NCBI GenBank assembly: GCA_016712625.1
Contig: JADJQQ010000002.1
Coordinates: 62,001-126,000 of the forward strand
DNA length: 64,000 nt
Direction: 5' to 3'
Origin: Candidatus Competibacteraceae bacterium
GTDB lineage: Bacteria > Pseudomonadota > Gammaproteobacteria > Competibacterales > Competibacteraceae
This document shows, piece after piece, positions 24,445 through 33,607 of this stretch (position 1 is its first letter; each line of letters begins with the position of its first letter). The notes below the pieces were generated by a model. The model had not been told where the DNA came from. It saw only the letters and a program-made list of their open reading frames with translations, and searched no databases. The position numbers and the translations under genes were made by a program.

Positions 24445-26301
24445 ATGCCCAAGATGCGCACCAGCTTTCAAGGTTTAGTTCGTTTACTGGCCAAGAGTCT
24501 GTACCCGGAATCCGACGTATTCATCCGGGAGCTGTTACAAAACGCCCACGACAGCATTCAGTTGCGCCAAGTCCACCAACCGGAACCCGCCGGGGAAATC
24601 CGCATCGACGTTGTTGAAGGCGCTCGCCAACTGAGTTTTAGCGACAATGGTGCTGGCATGGATCAGCGGGATATTGAGGAATTTCTCAGCGTCATCGGTA
24701 GCACCGGCACCGGCCACCACGCCCGTGAGCTAGCGGCCCGCGACGTAGCGGTCGCCACCATCGGCCAGTTCGGCATCGGTCTGCTGTCGGCGTTCGTGGT
24801 AGCGGAACGGATCGAGGTCTACACTCGTAAATCGGGCGCAATGCAAGCTTGGCGCTGGGCTAATCACGGTGGCGAGGATTATGAATTGGAACCTCTGCCG
24901 GTCAGCGCGCAGTTGCCCGGCACGCGGGTGGTGGTAACGCTGGCGACGGACCGAGCCGCCTTTCTTGACGGTCGCCTGATCCGCCAGATCGCGCGCCGTT
25001 ATGCCGATTTCCTGCCGTTCCCAATCCTATTGAATGGCTTCGGTCCGATTAATGCCGTCAATGCGCCCTGGCATGAGCCGAGTTGGCGCGACCCCATCGA
25101 ACGAGAGCAGTCGCTAAATACCTTTCTGAGCCGGCGTTACGCCGATCCACCTTTGGTGGTCATCCCGGTTGATTTGCCAAATCCACGAGCGCTGGGAGGC
25201 TTGTTCGTTCCCGCCCGCTACACGCCGGGCAATCGAACCGGCGGCGCGTTAGACATGTTTCAGGCGCGAATGTGCATCCGCCCGAACGACGCGGAGTTGT
25301 TGCCAGAATGGGCGCGCTTCGTGCGCGGGGTGGTCGATTGCCCGGATTTGCACCCGACCGCCGCCCGCGACAACGTGTTGCGGGATAAGACCTACCACGC
25401 CTTGCGGAATGCGTTGGGCGAGATCATCGTCGCGGCGCTGCTCAATCTCGCCGCCCGTGACCGCCCGCGATTCCTCCAACTCTGCGACTGGCATCACGAC
25501 GCCATGAAGGGAATGGCGGTGCGGCATCCCGAATTCGGCGCGGCGGTGCTAGAGCAACTGCCGTTCGAAACCAATCAGGGCCAACTCACCCTACCTGATT
25601 TCGCGGCCCGGCAGCCACGAGCCGCGAACGGCAAAAAACCGCTGTATTTTTTCACGCATGAGGCTGATGCCAACCAGTTTTACACGCTGTGTCAGGCGCG
25701 CAATCTGCTGGCGATCAATGCCGGGCGCACCTTCGATGAAACGCTGCTGCGCCGCTACGCCAGCCAACAGCCGGAGAGCGTGGAACTCAAACCCTTGGAT
25801 CGACTGGATGATCTCGCGCTGTACCAACGGCTGAACACTGTGGAACAGCCGCAGTATGCCCGGCTGGAACGAGCGGTGGATCGAGCGTTGGCGGAACAGG
25901 ACATTCGGATCGAGACACAGGTTCGCCGTTTTCAACCGGCCGGCCTGAGTGCGGTACTGCTGGCCGGCCAACGCATCGCGGCCTTCGATGCGATGGAACG
26001 GGCGTTGGAAAAATCATTTCTGGTTGAGGGTTTGGCGGAACTGGCTGGGGAGGTGCGTGACCGGCTGCGCCAGCAACCTTTAACCTTCTTCCTGAATGCC
26101 GAGCATCCGTTGGTGCAACGGTTGCGCGACTTGACCGAACCCAACGATCCCCGCTATCGTCCAATCTTGACTGGCCTGTATTACAGTGCCCTGCTCAATG
26201 CTCAGCACCGGCTGACACCGGCCATCGCCCGACGGTTTCATGCGGATTTACAAGGGTTGCTGGATGACTGCCTGACACAGCGACTCTCGCGGGAAACCTG
26301 A
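24445..26301 (+). CDS. Divergent Hsp90-family chaperone
   Basis: A 618-residue Hsp90-type protein. The GHKL ATPase domain shows ELLQNAHDSI (Asn33), DNGAGM at 67-72 and GQFGIG at 107-112. The middle domain has FVRGVVDCPDLHPTAARD, which aligns with the HtpG segment FVRGLIDSSDLPLNVSRE and keeps the catalytic arginine. The C-terminal third is poorly conserved against HtpG. The start at 24445 has AGGAGAGGG upstream; the frame is open from 24421. Probably an ATP-driven chaperone distinct from housekeeping HtpG. The gene stands alone with a tRNA downstream. Confidence 0.87.
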   Translation: MPKMRTSFQGLVRLLAKSLYPESDVFIRELLQNAHDSIQLRQVHQPEPAGEIRIDVVEGARQLSFSDNGAGMDQRDIEEFLSVIGSTGTGHHARELAARDVAVATIGQFGIGLLSAFVVAERIEVYTRKSGAMQAWRWANHGGEDYELEPLPVSAQLPGTRVVVTLATDRAAFLDGRLIRQIARRYADFLPFPILLNGFGPINAVNAPWHEPSWRDPIEREQSLNTFLSRRYADPPLVVIPVDLPNPRALGGLFVPARYTPGNRTGGALDMFQARMCIRPNDAELLPEWARFVRGVVDCPDLHPTAARDNVLRDKTYHALRNALGEIIVAALLNLAARDRPRFLQLCDWHHDAMKGMAVRHPEFGAAVLEQLPFETNQGQLTLPDFAARQPRAANGKKPLYFFTHEADANQFYTLCQARNLLAINAGRTFDETLLRRYASQQPESVELKPLDRLDDLALYQRLNTVEQPQYARLERAVDRALAEQDIRIETQVRRFQPAGLSAVLLAGQRIAAFDAMERALEKSFLVEGLAELAGEVRDRLRQQPLTFFLNAEHPLVQRLRDLTEPNDPRYRPILTGLYYSALLNAQHRLTPAIARRFHADLQGLLDDCLTQRLSRET

Positions 26302-26398
26302 CGCGACTATTTTCCAAACAGCTCATCCGGGCGCTTAAAGAGGCTTTTTGCTTGAATTTCAATCCTGAACTGGTTAAATTGATCGGCCTAGAAATTCT

Positions 26399-26474
26399 GC
26401 CGGAATAGCTCAGTCGGTAGAGCAACTGATTCGTAATTAGTAGGTCGGAGGTTCGAATCCTCTTTCCGGCACCA
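26399..26474 (+). tRNA. tRNA-Thr (anticodon CGT)
   Basis: A 76-base cloverleaf with CCA encoded. The 7-base acceptor GCCGGAA pairs with TTCCGGC; the anticodon stem ACTGA/TTAGT encloses the loop TTCGTAA with anticodon CGT; the T-arm has TTCGAAT. It reads ACG codons. A rho-independent terminator follows at once. Confidence 0.96.
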
Positions 26475-26484
26475 GACAAAACCG

Positions 26485-26510
26485 AGGCTTACTTTAATGT
26501 AAGCCTTTTT
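26485..26510 (+). terminator. Terminator after tRNA-Thr
   Basis: AGGCTTAC-TTTAAT-GTAAGCCT is a perfect 8-base stem with a 6-base loop, followed by TTTT. It ends the tRNA-Thr transcript. Confidence 0.9.
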
Positions 26511-26583
26511 CGTTTTAGAGCACACCAATAACCTGTCGATCTTTACCTCTTAACCCAAAATAAAAAGACTCAAAGGCGCTCTC

Positions 26584-28032
26584 ATGTCAATAGTAAAATT
26601 TTATAGCGGAGAACAGATTCCACTGGAAATGCACAAGGTGCGCATCGTCCAGAAGCTGAATCTGCCGCCGATCGAATATCGGCTTAAAGCGATGACCGAA
26701 GCCGGCAACAACACCTTCCTGCTGCAAAACCAAGACGTGTTCATGGACATGTTGACCGATAGCGGGGTCAACGCCATGAGCGACCGCCAGCAGGCCGCCA
26801 TGCTGATTGCCGATGACAGCTATGCCGGTAGCGCCACTTACACCCGGCTCGAAAACAAGCTGAAAGAAATCTTTGGCCATCAATATTTTTTGCCCACTCA
26901 TCAGGGGCGCGCCGCCGAGAATATTCTGTCCCAGGTTCTGGTCAAGCCGGGGGCGATTGTGCCCATGAATTACCATTTCACGACCACCAAGGCCCACATC
27001 ACCTTGAATGGCGGCGTCGTGGAGGAAATTATCACTGAGGCTGGCCTGCAAGTGACCAGCAACAACCCCTTTAAAGGGGATATGGATATCGGGAAGCTGA
27101 CCGCGCTGGTTGAAAAGCACGGCAGCGACAAAATTGCCTTCGTCCGCATGGAAGCCGGTACCAATTTGATCGGTGGCCAACCTTTTTCGCTCCAGAATCT
27201 GACTGATATCCGCCGGGCGTGCGACCAACACGGCCTGTTGCTGGTACTGGACGCCAGCCTGCTAGCGGATAACCTGCACTTCATCAAACAGCGCGAGAAC
27301 AGCTGCAAGGAGCTGAGCATTCGGGAAATCACGCTCAAAATGGCCGACCTGTGCGACATCATCTACTTCTCGGCCCGCAAACTCGGTTGCGCGCGGGGCG
27401 GCGGCATCTGCCTGAAGACCGAAGCAATGTATCGCAAAATGCGGGGACTGGTGCCGCTGTACGAGGGGTTCCTCACCTACGGCGGCATGTCGATACGCGA
27501 AATCGAGGCGATTACCGTCGGCCTCGAAGAAACCATGGACGAGGACATGGTCAGCCAGGGGCCGATTTTCATCGCGTATATGGTCGATGAACTGGTCAAG
27601 CGCGGCATTCCCGTCATTACGCCAGCGGGCGGTCTCGGCTGTCATGTCAACGCCATGGAGTTCCTCAACCACGTTCCTCAAAGCCAGTATCCGGCGGGCG
27701 CGCTGGCCTCGGCGTTTTATATCGCTGGCGGCGTGCGGGGCATGGAACGGGGGACGCTTTCCGAACAACGCACCCCAGACGGCCAAGAAGTATTTTCCAA
27801 CATGGAACTGCTTCGGCTGGCTCTCCCCCGTCGAGTATTTACCCTGTCCCAGGTTAAATATGCCATCGACCGCCTCACTTGGTTATACGAGAACCGCCGC
27901 CTGATCGGTGGGCTAGAGTTTACGGAAGAACCAGCAATTTTGCGTTTCTTCTATGGCCTATTAAGACCGGTTTCAGACTGGCAGGAAAAATTGGTAGCGA
28001 AATTCCGCCAGGATTTCGGCGATAGTTTGTAA
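26584..28032 (+). CDS. Beta-eliminating lyase (tryptophanase / tyrosine phenol-lyase family)
   Basis: PLP-dependent lyase of fold type I, 482 aa, matching the tryptophanase/tyrosine phenol-lyase family along its length: DDSYAGSATY (Tyr80), PTHQGRAAEN, LDAS (Asp223, PLP-ring ligand) and LALPRRVFT (substrate-carboxylate arginine). The PLP lysine is Lys266, in SARKLGCARGG. In characterised members this motif reads SxKKD; here the first Lys is Arg and the Asp is Leu, with a cysteine and an extra Arg following. The reaction class (loss of a beta side chain giving pyruvate and ammonia) is likely, but the substrate cannot be named. It has its own terminator and no tna-like leader peptide. Confidence 0.85.
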   Translation: MSIVKFYSGEQIPLEMHKVRIVQKLNLPPIEYRLKAMTEAGNNTFLLQNQDVFMDMLTDSGVNAMSDRQQAAMLIADDSYAGSATYTRLENKLKEIFGHQYFLPTHQGRAAENILSQVLVKPGAIVPMNYHFTTTKAHITLNGGVVEEIITEAGLQVTSNNPFKGDMDIGKLTALVEKHGSDKIAFVRMEAGTNLIGGQPFSLQNLTDIRRACDQHGLLLVLDASLLADNLHFIKQRENSCKELSIREITLKMADLCDIIYFSARKLGCARGGGICLKTEAMYRKMRGLVPLYEGFLTYGGMSIREIEAITVGLEETMDEDMVSQGPIFIAYMVDELVKRGIPVITPAGGLGCHVNAMEFLNHVPQSQYPAGALASAFYIAGGVRGMERGTLSEQRTPDGQEVFSNMELLRLALPRRVFTLSQVKYAIDRLTWLYENRRLIGGLEFTEEPAILRFFYGLLRPVSDWQEKLVAKFRQDFGDSL

Positions 28033-28042
28033 TAAAAACGCG

Positions 28043-28067
28043 AAAGGCCGCACCAGCGGCCTTTTTT
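28043..28067. terminator. Bidirectional terminator between the lyase gene and proB
   Basis: AAAGGCCGC-ACCA-GCGGCCTTT with TTTTTT on the plus side. On the minus strand the same stem is followed by a short T-rich tract, so it can serve both converging genes. Confidence 0.9.
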
Positions 28068-28091
28068 ATTGATCGCCCCCGGAATCAGCGC

Positions 28092-29240
28092 TCACCCGAA
28101 ACGGACTCCCGCCATGACCAACACCAAATTATCACGGTGGATCAATTCCGGATCATCAATATGGCCTAGGAGCGCCTCAATCCGGTGCGTTGTCTTGCCG
28201 ATCAATCCCAAGGCTTGTTCAGTACTGTAATTGACCAGGCCGCGCGCCACCTCATCCCCCGCGGGGTCAAGACAGGCCACCAAATCGCCGCGGTCGAAGC
28301 GCCCTTCCACCGCCGTCACCCCAACCGGCAACAGGCTTTTGCCGTCGGCGCGCAACGCGCGCACCGCGCCACCATCCAAGTGCAGCCGACCCTTGATTTG
28401 CAACTGTACCGCCAGCCACTGCTTGCGTGCCCCCAAGGGACTCTGGCTGGGTCGCAGCAGGGTACCCAGCTCCGCGCCCGCCGCCACCCGCCGCAACACC
28501 TCCGGTTCCCGACCCCAAGCGAGCAAGGTAAACGCACCAGAGCGAGCAGCCCTGGCCGCGGCGTGCAATTTGGTTAACATCCCACCGCTACCCAGATTCC
28601 CCGCGCCATTCGCCATCGCTTCCAAGGCGGTATCACCGGCTTTCCCTTCGTGGATCAAGCGCGCATCTGGATAATCTCGCGGATTTTTGTCGTATAAGCC
28701 CTGCTGGTCGGTGAGAATGATGTAAAGCTCCGCTTCGACCAGATTCGCCACGAGCGCGCCCAGCGTGTCATTGTCGCCAAAACGGATTTCCTCGAAAGCG
28801 ACGGTATCATTTTCGTTGATCACCGGCACCACCCGCAGGCGCAGCAAAGTCCGCAGCGTGTTGCGGATGTTGAGATAACGCTGGCGGTCGGCGGCGTCTT
28901 CGTGGGTCAGCAGAATCTGCGCGGTTTGGATACCGTGCCGCGCGAACGCCGATTCCCAAGCCTGCACCAGGCCCATTTGTCCCACGGCGGCCACCGCTTG
29001 TAGTTCCGCCAAGGCGGCCGGGCGCTGCGACCAACCCAAGCGCCGCATGCCCTCCGCAATCGCGCCGGAGGTCACCAACAACACTTCCCGTCCGGACCGA
29101 TGGAGCTCCGCCATCTGCCCGACCCAAGCGTCGATGGAAAAATTATCCAAACCTTGCCCGTCGTTGGTGATCATCGCGCTGCCGATTTTGACCACCCAAC
29201 GATGGGCCGCGCCCAATTGCTCACGTGTCTTGCTGAACAT
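28092..29240 (-). CDS. proB: Glutamate 5-kinase
   Basis: First enzyme of proline synthesis: phosphorylates glutamate. The product is 382 aa with an amino-acid kinase domain (VVKIGSAMI, VTSGAIAEGM, INENDTVAFEEIRFGDND, GSGGMLTKL) and a C-terminal PUA domain (about 285-370). The ATG at 29240 has GAGAGGGG upstream and lies inside the end of obgE (20-base overlap); a longer frame to 29300 is unlikely. It is the last gene of rplU-rpmA-obgE-proB, an order seen in many gammaproteobacteria. Confidence 0.96.
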   Translation of the reverse strand: MFSKTREQLGAAHRWVVKIGSAMITNDGQGLDNFSIDAWVGQMAELHRSGREVLLVTSGAIAEGMRRLGWSQRPAALAELQAVAAVGQMGLVQAWESAFARHGIQTAQILLTHEDAADRQRYLNIRNTLRTLLRLRVVPVINENDTVAFEEIRFGDNDTLGALVANLVEAELYIILTDQQGLYDKNPRDYPDARLIHEGKAGDTALEAMANGAGNLGSGGMLTKLHAAARAARSGAFTLLAWGREPEVLRRVAAGAELGTLLRPSQSPLGARKQWLAVQLQIKGRLHLDGGAVRALRADGKSLLPVGVTAVEGRFDRGDLVACLDPAGDEVARGLVNYSTEQALGLIGKTTHRIEALLGHIDDPELIHRDNLVLVMAGVRFG

Positions 29241-30318
29241 CGCCCCTCTCGTCTGGTAACGGCGTGGCGGCCGGTACTTCCTGTTCCGCCATAACCGCAT
29301 TCGCTGGCCGTAATTCCTCCAGTCGTTTCATAACCGCTTCCATCAAGGCTTCAGTTCCATCGCCAGACAGCGCGGAAAGGGCAAACCACGGCCCGCGCCA
29401 GCGCAAGGACCGGCGGATTTTAGAAATCAGGGTCTTCCGGTCGTTTTCCGGCACCAAATCCAGCTTGTTCAGCACCAGCCAGCGTTCTCTGGCCGCCAGT
29501 TGCGGACTGTAGCATTTCAATTCCTTGCGAATCACCCGGACATCCTGTACCGGATCGCCGCTGTCGCTGTAGGGTGAGACATCGACTAGATGCAGCAGCA
29601 ACCGGGTGCGGGCGAGATGGCGGAGAAACTGGATACCTAGGCCCGCTCCTTCGGCGGCTCCTTCAATCAATCCCGGAATATCCGCCATGACGAAACTACG
29701 CAATGGGCCAACGCGCACCACACCGAGGTTAGGATGCAGCGTAGTGAAGGGATAATCGGCCACCTTGGGCCGCGCGGCGGATACGGCGCGAATCAGGGTG
29801 GATTTACCCGCGTTCGGCATTCCCAGTAAGCCAACATCGGCAATCACCTTCAACTCCAGCCGCAGCTCGCGCGCTTCACCCGGCGTACCCGGCTTGAACT
29901 GGCGCGGCGCCCGGTTAGTGCTGCTTTTGTAGCGGGTGTTGCCCAAACCGTGAAAACCACCTTGCGCCACTCTTAAGCGCTGGCCAGGCTCAATAAGATC
30001 ACCGATCAGCTCCTCGGTATCGGCGTCATAAGCCAGTGTGCCAACCGGCACCACGATGTTCAGATCAGCTCCGCCGCGACCGGTACAGTTGGCGCCCATT
30101 CCCTTTTGGCCATGCGCGGCGCGAAACAGGCGGGTATAGCGATAATCCGCCAAGGTATTGAGTTCGGCATCAGCTTGCAGGTAGATGCTACCGCCATCGC
30201 CGCCATCGCCGCCATCGGGGCCGCCGAAGGGGATATATTTTTCCCGCCGGAAGCTGACGCAGCCGTCGCCGCCATCGCCCGCTTCAACGCGGATGGTGAC
30301 TTCATCAACGAATTTCAT
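29221..30318 (-). CDS. obgE: Obg family GTPase
   Basis: Ribosome-associated GTPase (365 aa) involved in 50S assembly and stress control. The glycine-rich Obg fold fills residues 1-158 (VEAGDGGDGCVSFRREK, GGPDGGDGGDGGS). The GTPase domain has G1 GMPNAGKST, G3 DIPGLIEGAAEG and G4 NKLDL. The start at 30318 matches the family N-terminus MKFVDE and is preceded by GGAGGG. A hairpin terminator lies between rpmA and this gene, so its expression is probably only a fraction of that of the ribosomal genes. Confidence 0.97.
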   Translation of the reverse strand: MKFVDEVTIRVEAGDGGDGCVSFRREKYIPFGGPDGGDGGDGGSIYLQADAELNTLADYRYTRLFRAAHGQKGMGANCTGRGGADLNIVVPVGTLAYDADTEELIGDLIEPGQRLRVAQGGFHGLGNTRYKSSTNRAPRQFKPGTPGEARELRLELKVIADVGLLGMPNAGKSTLIRAVSAARPKVADYPFTTLHPNLGVVRVGPLRSFVMADIPGLIEGAAEGAGLGIQFLRHLARTRLLLHLVDVSPYSDSGDPVQDVRVIRKELKCYSPQLAARERWLVLNKLDLVPENDRKTLISKIRRSLRWRGPWFALSALSGDGTEALMEAVMKRLEELRPANAVMAEQEVPAATPLPDERGDVQQDT

Positions 30319-30340
30319 GGCGCCCTCCCTACACTGGAGA

Positions 30341-30367
30341 CAAAAGAAAAGCCCCATGCGGGGCTTT
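30341..30367 (-). terminator. Terminator or attenuator between rpmA and obgE
   Basis: On the minus strand AAAGCCCC-GCAT-GGGGCTTT is followed by TCTTTTG. It would stop most transcripts after rplU-rpmA and let a fraction run into obgE-proB. Confidence 0.8.
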
Positions 30368-30391
30368 CGCTGCGCCCGGCGTCCCGGCGTC

Positions 30392-30652
30392 TCATTGCGC
30401 GGGGTAGACACTCACATATTTACGGTTGAAGGGCCCCTTGGTCTCGAAGGTCACATGGCCTTCAACCTTGGCGTAGAGCGTGTAATCCTTGCCGCAACCG
30501 ACGTTGGCGCCTGGATGGAATTGGGTGCCGCGCTGGCGCACGATGATGTTGCCCGGTATCGCCAATTGGCCACCAAACAATTTCACGCCCAAACGCTGAG
30601 CCTGGGAATCGCGACCGTTGCGACTACTGCCGCCCGCTTTTTTATGTGCCAT
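30392..30652 (-). CDS. rpmA: 50S ribosomal protein L27
   Basis: An 86-residue bL27 with the conserved MAHKKAGGSSRNGRDS start and GGQLAIPGNIIVRQRGT in the core. It lies near the peptidyl-transferase centre, where its N-terminus contacts tRNA. There is no cleavable leader of the Firmicutes type. It follows rplU after 3 bases. Confidence 0.98.
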   Translation of the reverse strand: MAHKKAGGSSRNGRDSQAQRLGVKLFGGQLAIPGNIIVRQRGTQFHPGANVGCGKDYTLYAKVEGHVTFETKGPFNRKYVSVYPAQ

Positions 30653-30655
30653 GTA

Positions 30656-31021
30656 TCAGCCCTCTTGCGCTGGCGCCGCCGCGGTTTTTTGCAGCATCGG
30701 CGCAGCGGATAATCCACTGATGCCGCTGATCCGCAGTTCAGTATAGCTCTGCCGATGACCTTGAGTCTTACGGTAATGTTTGCGGCGACGGAATTTGATA
30801 ATGCGAATCTTGGGGCCTCGGCCCTGAGATTTAACGGTGGCGCTGACCCGCGCGCCTTCCACATAAGGCGCGCCGACCTTGACCTGCCCACCGTCGGCGA
30901 TCATCAGCACCGTGTCGAATTCCACGGAGGCGCCTTCCTCGACTTCAAGCTTTTCAACCTTGAGGGTCTGGCCCTCGCTTACCCGGTATTGCTTGCCCCC
31001 GGTTTTAATGACAGCGTACAT
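30656..31021 (-). CDS. rplU: 50S ribosomal protein L21
   Basis: A 121-residue bL21: MYAVIKTGGKQYRV at the N-terminus and KIRIIKFRRRKHYRK with GHRQSYTEL near residue 90. The last 18 or so residues (SAAPMLQKTAAAPAQEG) form an Ala-rich tail beyond the usual end at about 103 residues. It is first in the rplU-rpmA-obgE-proB group, with a good promoter upstream. Confidence 0.97.
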   Translation of the reverse strand: MYAVIKTGGKQYRVSEGQTLKVEKLEVEEGASVEFDTVLMIADGGQVKVGAPYVEGARVSATVKSQGRGPKIRIIKFRRRKHYRKTQGHRQSYTELRISGISGLSAAPMLQKTAAAPAQEG

Positions 31022-31068
31022 GATGCACTCTCCAGAAACGACTCGTCCGTCCCGACTAAAGGGGTTGA

Positions 31069-31097
31069 ATTCTAGCGGTGTGTCGGCCCAAGGTCAA
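31069..31097 (-). promoter_or_regulatory. Promoter of rplU
   Basis: On the minus strand TTGACC (31097-31092), 17 bases, then TAGAAT (31074-31069): close to the sigma-70 consensus with ideal spacing. It sits about 50 bases before rplU and points away from ispB. Confidence 0.8.
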
Positions 31098-31196
31098 ACA
31101 AATTCCAGCTAATAGCGATGCTTAGGTACCTGCTTGACCCTGCCCCCACCAATCCGTAGCATGAATAGATGTTTCCTACATCGTTACTGCCTTATC

Positions 31197-32165
31197 ATGG
31201 ATATCGAACAAATCCGTGCTTTGATCGCGGATGATCTGCAAGTCGTCAATACCCTAATTCGGCGTGAGCTTCATTCGGATGTTGTACTGATCAATCAGTT
31301 AGCGGGCTACATCATTGATGGCGGCGGTAAGCGGCTGCGGCCCGTGACCGTACTATTGGCGGCGCGAGCGTGTGGTTACGCCGGTCTGCGGCACGTTGAT
31401 GCGGCGGCTATTATCGAATTTATCCACACCGCCACCCTGCTGCACGACGATGTGGTGGATGAATCGGGCTTGCGACGCGGCCGGAAAACCGCCAACGCGA
31501 TCTGGGGGAATCAGGCTAGCGTATTAGTGGGCGATTTCCTGTATTCCCGCTCGTTTCAGATGATGGTCAGGATGGGTAGCATGCGAGTGATGGACATCAT
31601 GGCCGATACCACGAATACGATCGCCGAGGGTGAAGTGATGCAGTTGCTCAATTGCCACGACCCCGACACTACCCAAGATCGCTACATGGCGGTCATTCAT
31701 TGCAAAACCGCCAAGCTGTTCGAGGCGGCCGCGCAATTGGGCGCGGTGCTGGCCGACCGGCCGCGCGATGAAGAACTGGCGGTGGGTCGTTACGGGTTGC
31801 ACTTGGGTATAGCCTTCCAGTTGATTGATGACGTGCTGGATTACAGCGCCTCCAGCGCGGAGCTGGGCAAAAATATCGGTGACGATCTGGCGGAAGGCAA
31901 ACCAACTCTCCCGTTGATTCACGCCATGGGCCATGGCGCTCCTGAAGAAGTACGAATTATCCGTGAGGCTATCGAACGAGGGGGATTGGAGCATATTGAT
32001 GTTGTGACGCGCACTATTGAGTCCACCGGGGCGCTGGACTATACTGCGCGTCTTGCCGCGAAAGAGGCTGCTCAGGCGATCAGCCATTTGGCGGTACTGC
32101 CAGAATCGCCAGCTAAGAATGCTCTGGTTGGCTTGGCTCGGTTTGCGGTAAATCGTCGCTATTGA
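31197..32165 (+). CDS. ispB: Octaprenyl diphosphate synthase IspB
   Basis: Long-chain trans-prenyl diphosphate synthase (322 aa) making the side chain of ubiquinone. The first Asp-rich motif is LLHDDVVDES and the second is LIDDVLDY; GGGKRLRP precedes them. The ATG at 31197 agrees with family N-termini, while the longer frame from 31134 adds 21 unlike residues. It diverges from rplU, a conserved gammaproteobacterial arrangement. Chain length cannot be fixed from sequence alone. Confidence 0.95.
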   Translation: MDIEQIRALIADDLQVVNTLIRRELHSDVVLINQLAGYIIDGGGKRLRPVTVLLAARACGYAGLRHVDAAAIIEFIHTATLLHDDVVDESGLRRGRKTANAIWGNQASVLVGDFLYSRSFQMMVRMGSMRVMDIMADTTNTIAEGEVMQLLNCHDPDTTQDRYMAVIHCKTAKLFEAAAQLGAVLADRPRDEELAVGRYGLHLGIAFQLIDDVLDYSASSAELGKNIGDDLAEGKPTLPLIHAMGHGAPEEVRIIREAIERGGLEHIDVVTRTIESTGALDYTARLAAKEAAQAISHLAVLPESPAKNALVGLARFAVNRRY

Positions 32166-32178
32166 TCCTTCTCAATAT

Positions 32179-32255
<77 letters not shown>

Positions 32256-32373
32256 AACGTATCCCGCGCTCAAGCCTGCAAAATTGCAATGGCCTGAACG
32301 AGCCTCGCAGCCCCCAGGCTACTACGTCGCGCAAGTGGCAGCGATGGATTGGCGGGCGACGGCCTCCGCGCTG

Positions 32374-32805
32374 CTATCGCTCGGCCAACAAACGCTCCGT
32401 GAGATCGACCATTTTTACAATCGCGTTAGCCGGCGCTTCGATAGCGATATCGCCAACCTCCCAATACTCCACTCGCGGCTCATAAGTAGGGAAATACGCT
32501 TTCAACATCGGTTCATGCTCACGTTGGCTCAAGGCGATGATCCGATCCGCCGCGAGAAAGTCGGCGGGGTACACCGTCAATGGAAAGCGCGTGCCACTGT
32601 TTAGGTTAATGCCCAGTTTTCGCAGTGCCTCAACTGTATAGGGTGATAAGGGGCCTGGATTGCGAAACACGGTGATATCCGGCGCCAAGCCGCGCGAATC
32701 CGCCCGCCAGGACAGCCTGCGCCGTGCCGCATGGTGATTGAAATAATCCTCGCAGAACCGACTTCGATAGTAGTTGCCCGTGCATAAAAACAGGATATAC
32801 CTCAA
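32374..32805 (-). CDS. Low-molecular-weight phosphotyrosine phosphatase-like protein
   Basis: A 143-residue protein with the P-loop CTGNYYRSR (Cys8, Arg14; CX5R) at the N-terminus, as in low-molecular-weight tyrosine phosphatases and related arsenate reductases. The typical C-terminal DPY aspartate motif is not obvious; VGDIAIEAP may occupy that place. It therefore fits the phosphatase superfamily, but activity and substrate are open. It sits alone between tRNA-Pro and an SRAP gene on the same strand. Confidence 0.8.
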   Translation of the reverse strand: MRYILFLCTGNYYRSRFCEDYFNHHAARRRLSWRADSRGLAPDITVFRNPGPLSPYTVEALRKLGINLNSGTRFPLTVYPADFLAADRIIALSQREHEPMLKAYFPTYEPRVEYWEVGDIAIEAPANAIVKMVDLTERLLAER

Positions 32806-32845
32806 AACCAGCCTCTCTAAATAAATAGATAATGAGTAAATTGTA

Positions 32846-33508
32846 TCAAATTTTTGCCATCAACTCTGGCCCCTCACTCTTGGGCCGGTTGATTTGGAAA
32901 CCCACCGGCCAGAGCGTCACACCTTCGGCTCGATAGGGCCGCAATAAAGGCAATAACTGGTCTGGATCACGGATTGTAGGTTCCAGCCAAGCGTCATACT
33001 CCGTCGCATCCAGAATCACCGGCATTCGATCGTGAATCGCAGCGATGCGCTGATTGGCCTGAGTGACCAGAATCGTGCAGGATTCCACGACTTGGCCTTC
33101 TCGCTCCCAACGCTCCCACAAACCGGCGAAAACAAATGGGGCGCCATCGGCCAAACCGATACAATGGGGCTGTTTGCGACCCTCGGTCTTTTGCCATTCG
33201 TAAAAACCATCGACCGGAATCAAGCAACGCCGCTGGCGGAACGCCTGCCGGTAAGTAGGCTTGTCCGCCACGGTTTCAGCGCGAGCGTTGATCGTGCTGT
33301 ACTTCAAACGCGGTTCCGGCGACCAGGCGGGAATCAATCCCCACCGCAGCCACGCCAGTTCCCGAGCGCCATCAGCAGCGGCACGAATCCCCAACACCCG
33401 TTGGCTCGGCGCTACGTTATAACGGGGTGAATAATCGACGGGGAGCGCCAGCCCAAACTGCCGGGCCAACACTTCGCCAGAGGCTGCCTGAATAAAACGA
33501 CCGCACAT
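32846..33508 (-). CDS. SRAP family DNA-protein crosslink protein (YedK/HMCES-like)
   Basis: A 220-residue SRAP domain. The start at 33508 makes Cys2 (MCGRFIQ) the N-terminal residue after Met removal, needed to link covalently to abasic sites in single-stranded DNA. INARAET and GFYEWQ (catalytic Glu) match the active site, and a conserved His is in the DRMPVIL region. It shields abasic sites from breakage. The divergent neighbour is tag, another base-damage gene. Confidence 0.94.
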   Translation of the reverse strand: MCGRFIQAASGEVLARQFGLALPVDYSPRYNVAPSQRVLGIRAAADGARELAWLRWGLIPAWSPEPRLKYSTINARAETVADKPTYRQAFRQRRCLIPVDGFYEWQKTEGRKQPHCIGLADGAPFVFAGLWERWEREGQVVESCTILVTQANQRIAAIHDRMPVILDATEYDAWLEPTIRDPDQLLPLLRPYRAEGVTLWPVGFQINRPKSEGPELMAKI

Positions 33509-33607
33509 GATCAACCCTCATCGTGATAGTTCATTGACACGCTCCCGCTGGCTAGGTAGCGTGCAAATACTTCTCATTCTCCAATGCTCCCACCGGACAC
33601 CTTTTGA

